NCBI GenBank assembly: GCA_028583605.1
Contig: CM053331.1
Span: 33,939,818-34,003,817, forward strand
Source: Dastarcus helophoroides
Lineage: Eukaryota; Arthropoda; Insecta; Coleoptera; Bothrideridae
Direction of reading: 5' to 3'
Length of the DNA: 64,000 nt
The stretch's first letter is position 1, and every line of letters starts with the position of its first letter. Both the position numbers and the translations under genes were made by a program. Under the pieces are notes generated by a model. The model worked only from the letters and a program-made list of their open reading frames with translations. It ran no database searches and was not told the origin of the DNA. Positions 56,901 through 64,000 of the stretch are shown piece by piece.

Positions 56901-58980
56901 TTGTAAATAAGATGCTTTCTAAAACAAGACAAATACAAAACATCAAATTTTCAAAATAGTCCCATTTTGTGAAAACAAAATTTCGAAAGAATTTTTTAAA
57001 TAGGAACCTTCGAAAAAATTATGACATTTTAAAATAGAAACCTTCAAAAAAATTATGACATTTGAAAAGAGTAAAAATTTAGCAGAGAAAATCAAATCTT
57101 GCGAAACAAAAGTCAAATTTTGAAAAATAAAACGTCCAATTTTGTGAATAAGATAAAATTTCTAGAACAAGACGACAACATTTTCAAAAGAGCCCCCTTT
57201 TGAGAAAATTAAATTTCGAAAGAAAAGACGAATTTTGAAGATGAATTCGAACTTTCGAATAAATTATAAAATTTCAGAAAACTAAAAAAAGTAAAAGCCA
57301 AATTTTGAAAATTACGTCAAAGCTTCAAAAAAATTTCGAGATTTCAGTCAAAATGTTGAGCAAAATAAGAATTTTGAAAAAGTCAACATTTTGGGAAACG
57401 TGTTCAAAATTTTGAGAAATAATTCAAAATGTCGAAATGAAAATCGAATTTTGAGAAAATAAAATTTTGAAAGAAAAGACGAATTTTGAAAATAAGAACC
57501 TTCGAAGAAATTATGACATTTGAAAAAAGTAAAAATTTAGCAGAGAAAATCAAATCTTGAGAAACAAGTCAAATTTTGGAAAATAAAACGTCCAATTTTG
57601 TAAATAAGACAAAATTTCTAGAACAAGACGACAACATTTTCAAAAGAGCCCCCTTTTGAGAAAATTAAATTTCGAAAGAAAAGACGAATTTTGAAGATGA
57701 ATTCGAACTTTCGAATAAATTATAAAATTTCAGAAAACTAAAAAAAGTAAAAGCCAAATTTTGAAAATAACGTCAAAGCTTCAAAAAAATTTCGAGATTT
57801 CAGTCAAAATGTTGAGCAAAATAAGAATTTTGAAAAAGCCAACATTTTGGGAAACGTGTTCAAAATTTTGAGAAATAATTCGAAATTTCGAAATGGGAAT
57901 CGAATTTTGAGAAAATAAAATTTCGAAAGAAAAGACGAATTTTGAAAATAAATTCGAACCTTCGAAAAAATTATGACATTTGAAATAAGTAAAAATTTAG
58001 CAGAGAAAATCAAATCTTGAGAAACAAAAGTCAAATTTTGAAAAATAAAACGTCTAATTTTGTGAATAAGATAAAATTTCTAGAACAAGACCACAAAATT
58101 TCCAAAAAAGCCCCCTTTTGAGAAAATAAAATTTCGTTTGAAAAGACGAATTTTGAAGATGAATTCGAACTTTTGAAAAAATTATAAAATTTGAGAAAAG
58201 TAAAAAAAGTAAAAGCCAAATTTTGAAAATTACGTCAAAGCTTCAACAAAATTTCGAGATTTCAGTCAAAATGTTAAGCAAAATAAGAATTTTGAAAAAG
58301 CCAACATTTTGGGAAACGTGTTCAAAATTTTGAGACAGAATTCAAAATGTCGAAATGAAAATCGAATTTTGAGAAAATAAAATTTCGAAAGAAAAAACGA
58401 ATTTTAAAAATAAATTCGAACCTTCGAAAAAATTATGACATTTGAAAAAAGTAAAAATTTAGCGGAGAAAATCAAATCTTGAGAAACGAAAGTCAAATTT
58501 TGGAAAATAAAACGTCCAATTTTGTAAATAAGATAAAATTTCTACAACAAGATGACAACATTGTCAAAAAAGCACCCTTTTGAAAAATAAAATTTTGAAA
58601 GAAAGGACGAATTTTGAAGATGAATTCGAACTTTCGAAAAAATTATAAAATTTGAGAAAACTAAAAAAAATAAAAGCCAAATTTTGAAAATTACGTCAAA
58701 GCTTCAAAAAAATTTCGAGATTTCAGTCAAAATGTTGAGCGAAACAAGAATTTTGAAAAAACCAACATTTTGAAAATCGTATTCAAAATTTTGAGAAATA
58801 ATTCGAAATTTTGAAATGGAAATCGAATTTTGAGAAAATAAAACTTCGAAAGAAAAGACGAATTTTGAAAATAAATTCGAACCTTCGAAAAAATTATGAC
58901 ATTTGAAATAAGTAAAAATTTAACAGAGAAAATCAAATCTTGAGAAACAAAAGTCAAATTTTGAAAAATAAAACGTCTAG
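56901..58980. repeat. About 460-bp higher-order repeat, 4 copies
   Basis: 'atttcagtcaaaatgtt' lies at 57341, 57797, 58259 and 58720 (spacings 456, 462, 461). Other landmarks ('aagacaaaatttctagaaca', 'gaccacaaaatttcc') keep the same order. Frames on the minus strand (57804-58034, 58727-58957) are repeats of one another and low-complexity. Confidence 0.92.
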
Positions 58981-60365
58981 CTTCCAGTAATATTAACTTT
59001 TAATTTTTTTGTGAAAATTTTTACTTTCTATAGGAATTTTAAATTTTTCTTATGTATTTTAAACAGTTTTTGAAAAATTTCAACTTTTGGAAAATGTTGA
59101 CATTTGAAAATTTTTACATTTAAAAAGTTGGACTTCAAAATTTCCACTTTCTCGAAATATTGACTTTTTCTAAAATTATTTTGTATTTTTTTTTGAAAAA
59201 TTCAAGATTTTTAAATTTTCACTTTTTTTACTTTCTCATTTTAATCAAAATTTTAAAACCAGCAAAAAATATAAATTTCAAATTTCTCAAAATTCGTAAT
59301 TTTCAAAATTTTTACTCTTTGAAAATTTAGACATTTCAAAGTTTCCACAATTTCTAAATTTTGATTTTGTTTGTGAAAATTTTTTACTTTTTATGGACAT
59401 TTGACCTTTTTTTAAATTTCACTTATCTTAAATTTCGACTCGTTCTAGAAATTCGCTTATTCAACTTCGAACATTTTAAAAAAAATTATATTTCAAAATT
59501 TCCGTTTTTCCCAATCACCATTTTCACCAAAATTTCAACTTTTTCTAAAAAATTTTGAATGCTTTAAACTTTTAAAAAAAAATTCAACTTTTGAAAATTT
59601 TGACATTTGACATTTAAAAGTTTGGTTTTCAAATTTTCAACTTTTTTTTTCGAAATTTTAACTTTTTATAACTTTGGACCTAGCTTTTAAATATTCCCTT
59701 AATTTTTTTTATTTTGACTTTTTCGAAAATTTTGGTTTTTTCAAAACGTCTTTTTTGAACATTTCTTTTCTTTTCTGAAACTTTAATTTTTGGAATTTTC
59801 GACTTTTTCCAAATTTTCGTTTTTTTTTAATTTCTCTTTCAAAATTCTGGTTTTTCTGAAAATTTTGACTTTTTTTAATTTTGACATTTGAACAGTTCCA
59901 ATAATTTTCAACATTTTTGGATCTAGTCAAGATTTCGACTTCCTATTAAAAATATCGTTTATTGGCTTACAAAAAAATTGATTTATTTGGAAACTTCGAT
60001 ATTTTATCGACATTTTGACTCTTGTATAAATGTTGACGTCTTTTAGTGAATTTTTCAAGAATTCTCTTTTTTAAAAACTTCGACTTTTTAACAATTCTCT
60101 TTTTTTAAAAATTTCGACTTTTAAATAAATTTTTTTTTTGGAAATTTCGACTTTTTCTGAAAGTTTTGACTTTTTTTAATTTTGACATTTGAACAGTGCC
60201 AATATTTTTCGAAATTTATAAATTTTCAACATTTTTGGATTTTGTCAACATTTTGACTTCGTATTAAAAATAACGTTTATTGGCTTACAAAAAAATTGAT
60301 TTATTTGAAAAATTTCGATATTTTGACTTTTGTATAAATTTCGGCGTCTTTTGATGAACTCCACT
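58981..60365. other. T-rich degenerate DNA with a local duplication
   Basis: Loose 'aattttgactttttt' text. The phrase 'cgtttattggcttacaaaaa' with its neighbours occurs at 59956 and 60272, so about 315 bp are duplicated. No gene seen. Confidence 0.6.
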
Positions 60366-62505
60366 GTTTTTGGAAATTTGGACTTTTCAAGAATTCTCTT
60401 TTTTGAAAATTTCGACTTTTCAACAATTCTCTTTTTTGAAAATTTCTACTTTTCAATAAATCTCTTTTTTGAAAATTTCGTCTTTTCAACAACTCTCTTT
60501 TTTGAAAATTTCGACTTTTTAACAATTCTATTTTTTGAAAATTTCGACTTTTTAAAAATTCCCTTTTTTGAAAATTTCGATTTTTGGACAATTCTCTTTT
60601 TTGAAAACTTCGACTTTTTAACAATTCTCTTTTTTAAAAACTTTGACTTTTCAATAAATCTCTTTTTTGAAAATTACAACTTTTCAACAAATCTCTTTTT
60701 TTAAAAACTTTGACTTTTCAATAAATCTCTTTTTGAAAATTACAACTTTTCAACAAATCTCTTTTTTTAAAAACTTTGACTTTTCAATAAATCTCTTTTT
60801 TGAAAATTACAACTTTTCAACAAATCTCTTTTTTTTAAAATTTCGACTTTGATTTATTTGGAAAATTTCGATATTTTGACTTTTATATAAATTTCGAAGT
60901 CTTTTAATAAATTCCACTGTTTTTGGAAACTTGGACTTTTCAAGAATTCTCTTTTTTGAACATTTCGACTTTTCAACAATTATCTCTTTTGTAAATTTCT
61001 ACTTTTCGACAGTTCTCTTTTTTGAAAATTTCGACTTTTCAACAATTCTCTTTTTTAAAAATTTCGACTTTTCAACAATTCTATTTTTTGAAAACTTCAA
61101 CTTTTCAACAATTCTCTTTTTTGAAAACTTCGACTTTTCAATGAATCTCTTTTTTGGAAATTTGGACTTTTCAATAAATCTCTTTTTTGAACATTTCGAC
61201 TTTTCAACAATTCTCTTTTTTGTAAATTTCTACTTTTCGACAATTCTCTTTTTTGAAAATTTCGACTTTTCCACAATTCTCTTTTTTGAAAATTTCTACT
61301 TTTCAATAAATCTTTTTTTTGAAAATTTCGACTTCTTAACAATTATCTTTTTTGAAAACTTCGACTTTTCAACAATTCTCTTTTTTAAAAATTTCGACGT
61401 TTTAACAATTCTCTTTTTTGAAAATTTCGACTTTTCAATAAATCTCTTTTTTGGAAATTACGACTTTTCAACAAAACTCTTTTTTTGAAAATTTCGATTT
61501 TGATTTATTTGGAAAATTTCTATATTTTGACTTACTGTTTTTGGAAATTTGGACTTTTCAATAATTCTCTTTTTTGAACATTTCGACTTTTCAACAATTC
61601 TCTTTTTTGTAAATTTTTACTTTTCGACAATTCTCTTTTTTGAAAATTTTGACTTTTCAACAATTCTCTTTTTTGAAAATTTCTCCTTTTCAATAAATCT
61701 TTTTTTTGAAAATTTCGACTTTTCAACAATTGTCTTTTTTGAAAACTTCGCCTTTTCAACAATTCTCTTTTTTAAAAACTTCGACTTTTCAACAATTTTC
61801 TTTTTTGCAAATTTCGACTTTTTAAGAAATCTTTTTTTTGAAAATTTCGACTTTGATTTATTTGGAAAATTTTGATATTTTGACTTTTGTATAAATTTCG
61901 ACATCTTTTGATGAATTCCACTGTTTTTGAAAATTTGGACTTTTCAAGAATTCTTTTTTTAAAAACTTCGACTATTCAACAATTCTCTTTTTTGGAAATT
62001 TCGACTTTTCAATAAAACTTTTTTTTGAAAATGTCGACTTTTTAACAATTTTCTTTTTTGAAAATTTCGACTTTTTAACAAATCTCTTTTTTGAAAATTT
62101 CGACTTTTCAACAATTCTCTTTTTTAAAAATGTCTACTTTTCTACAATTCTCTTTTTTGAAAATTTCGACTTTGCAAGAATTCTCTTTTTTGAAAATTTC
62201 GACTTTACAACCATTCTCTTTTTTGAAAATTGCGGCTTTTCAACAATTCTCTTTTTTGAAAATTTCTACTTTTCAATAAATCTTTTTTTTTGAAAATTTC
62301 GTCTTTTCAACAACTCTCTTTTTTGAAAATTTCGACTTTTCAACAATTCTCTTTTTTGAAAATTTCGACTTTTTAACCATTCTCTTTTTTGAAAATTTCG
62401 ATTTTTCAACAATTCTCGCTTTTGAAAATTTCTAGTTTTCAACAATTCTCTTTTTTGAAAATGTCGACTTTTCAACAATTCTCTTTTTTGAAAATTTCAA
62501 GTTGT
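60366..62505. repeat. 33-bp minisatellite in blocks (about 60 units by length)
   Basis: The unit reads 'cttttttgaaaatttcga' + 'cttttcaacaattct'. Thirty-three bases equal eleven codons, so the frame is kept and gives frames such as 60931-61488 (185 codons, plus) and 61097-61342 (minus). These are not proteins. Blocks are separated by a linker ('gatttatttggaaaatttcg', then 'ccactgtttttggaaatttg') at about 60300, 60850, 61500 and 61855. Confidence 0.95.
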
Positions 62506-62950
62506 GTCACTAAATGTTACTTGTGTAATAGGTGTGAAATCATTAGGGGCCCTCGCTGCCTCATCAGTGTCCATAATAAAATAGACTAATCTGGAGAAAA
62601 AATATAAAAGACATTAATCAAGATCAATCAAATATAACGATTCGTTGCCACCACGCTCTAGGTTGCAAACTGACAATTTTAAATTAAAAAGTATCAGCGT
62701 CAGGCTCGATTTGAAATTGTGACGTTTTTCAAAAAGACGTGAAAGCCGATGGCTGTTGTATGTGGTGTGTGTGCAGCATGTTTATAGTGAGCATGCATGA
62801 CGTGACACGGTTTTAATCTCAGCATTTCGGTTTTACAACACGAAAGCATGCCAGTTGGCTTTTCCTGCAACATCGAGTCGTTCTGTCAAATAAATTGCGA
62901 CTGCAGCAGCTGCGACTGCTTTAACTATTGATTTATGCATTATAACAACC
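62506..62950. other. Non-repetitive DNA, no gene seen
   Basis: Complex sequence starting sharply after the 33-bp array. No frame or motif of note. Confidence 0.5.
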
Positions 62951-62954
62951 AAGT

Positions 62955-63860
62955 GTGGAAAAGTGAGAGTTCTGCAGATTATCGGTTGCCATGTTGGTGT
63001 GTGCAAAATAAAATTTGCAAAACGCCAAACTTCTCACAATCAGCTAAACTGACAAACTGACTGACAGACAAGGTACAGGCTAAACCGGTGAATCGAGAAC
63101 CATGAAATTTTGCACACAAGTTTTCATTGTAACGTATGTGAGCACTGAGAAAGAATTTTTCCAAATTTAGCCTCTAACGGGGTGAAAATGAAGTATCAAA
63201 TTTTACATACAATAAATCGTTACCCAAGTTGTATCCCCTCAACAAATAAAACACATGAAAGGGTGAGAGTTGTGCAGATTATCGGTTGGACTACTGGTGT
63301 GTATGTGCAAAATAAAATCTGCAAAACGCTAGGTCTTTCAATTAAAACTTTAAACACTGATTGACAGACAAGGTACAGGCTAGACAAATGAATCGAGAAG
63401 CATGAAATTGTGCACACAAGTTCTCATTATAACGTATATGAACACTAAAAGACGATTTTTCAAAATTTAGCCTCTAACATGGTGAAAATGAAGTATCAAA
63501 TTTTACATTCAAAAATCGTTATTCGAGTTGTATGCTCGTAACAAATAAAACAAATGAAAAGTAAAAGAGAGAGTTCTGCAGATTATCGGTTGCACTGCTG
63601 ACGTGTGTGCTGCAAAATAAAATCTGCGAAACGCTAGACTTCTCAGCTAAACTCTAAACACTGATTGACAGATAAGGTAAGAACTAAACCGATGAGTCAT
63701 GAAATTTCACACAGAAGTTCTGATTATAAGGTACGTGAGCACTAAGAAACGAATTTTGGAATTTCGCCTCTAAAGGGGTGAAAATCAAGTATCAAATTTT
63801 ACATACAATAAATCGTTATCCGGATTGCTCTCAACAAATAAAACAAATGATTGTATTTAA
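62955..63860. repeat. 300-bp complex tandem repeat, 3 copies
   Basis: 'gagagttctgcagattatcg' (with variants) lies at 62964, 63264 and 63569. Each unit also has 'ctgacagacaaggtacaggc', 'catgaaattttgcacaca' and 'ggtgaaaatgaagtatcaaa' in order. Copies are about 85-90% alike by eye. The short frames at 62979-63417 are repeats of one another and not conserved in copy 3. Confidence 0.92.
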
Positions 63861-64000
63861 AGTTGTCTATGTTTATCTCTTGCAAAACATGTTTTTTTTG
63901 AAGAGGTCATATAGTCAAACTGCCAAGTCAAAATTTTTCAAATTTTAAACAATTTCTGGGCACTAAGGAACGATGAGTATGAGACATCCCGTATCGTATT
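63861..64000. other. Window end, non-repetitive
   Basis: Short AT-rich sequence after the 300-bp array. Nothing recognised. Confidence 0.4.

Noticed and set aside
60931..61488. 185-codon frame NFDFSTILFFE-like
   Set aside because: Product of a 33-bp repeat that keeps frame; the reverse strand is also open.

Overview
This window looks like heterochromatin-like, gene-poor DNA from an animal, most likely an insect. The evidence is very high A+T content, solo LTRs with an arthropod-style promoter (TATA box plus TCAGT initiator), fold-back MITE-like elements, and hierarchical tandem repeats over most of the 64 kb. The species cannot be determined from the sequence. No convincing protein-coding gene, intact transposon gene or functional RNA gene was found. 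Nearly all long open frames are by-products of short repeats that lack stop codons: a 19-bp unit gives a 19-residue protein period, a 15-bp unit gives 5 residues, and a 33-bp unit gives 11 residues, often open on both strands.

Layout. 1-3880: three copies of a 1.45-kb higher-order repeat, then decayed relatives. 4537-4908: solo LTR copy 1. 6480-7020: a GC-rich island. 7021-7296: a fold-back MITE-like element. 9171-15330: arrays of a 19-bp motif (consensus TTCGAACTTTTGGGAAAAA) packaged in roughly 740-800-bp and 460-bp higher-order units. 15310-17440: mostly non-repetitive DNA. 17600-23460: the same 19-bp family, mainly inverted and interleaved with a spacer module. 23460-25620: non-repetitive DNA. 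25625-29340: a 156-bp satellite broken by one insertion. 29830-31174: non-repetitive DNA. 31175-31538: solo LTR copy 2. 31620-32445: a TGACCTTGA/CACGTG minisatellite. 32460-35180: 19-bp family again. 35480-37256: non-repetitive DNA. 37257-40390: T-rich higher-order repeats. 40393-40760: LTR copy 3. 41340-49560: arrays of a 15-bp motif (GAATATCGAAAAATC) with a large inverted duplication (arms about 1.1 kb) and two copies of a 164-bp near-perfect palindrome. 51286-51484: a fold-back element. 51690-53935: five copies of a complex 450-bp repeat. 54826-55335: a second GC-rich island. 56251-56326: a tRNA-like (SINE-like) sequence followed by 168-bp and 460-bp tandem repeats. 60370-62500: a 33-bp array. 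62955-63860: three copies of a 300-bp repeat.

How the parts relate. Most repeat families, though of different length, are built from A/T tracts around a TTCGA/TCGAA core, which suggests either a common origin or a shared constraint. Arrays of one family occur in both orientations with sharp switches. The least ordinary items are the dense array of nuclear-receptor-like half-sites and E-boxes at 31.6-32.4 kb, the paired GATA palindrome in the LTRs with compensating base changes, the inverted duplication at 41.7-45.5 kb, and a 156-bp satellite whose minus strand keeps a 52-residue frame over several units. All assignments rest on reading the sequence; no search or alignment program was run.
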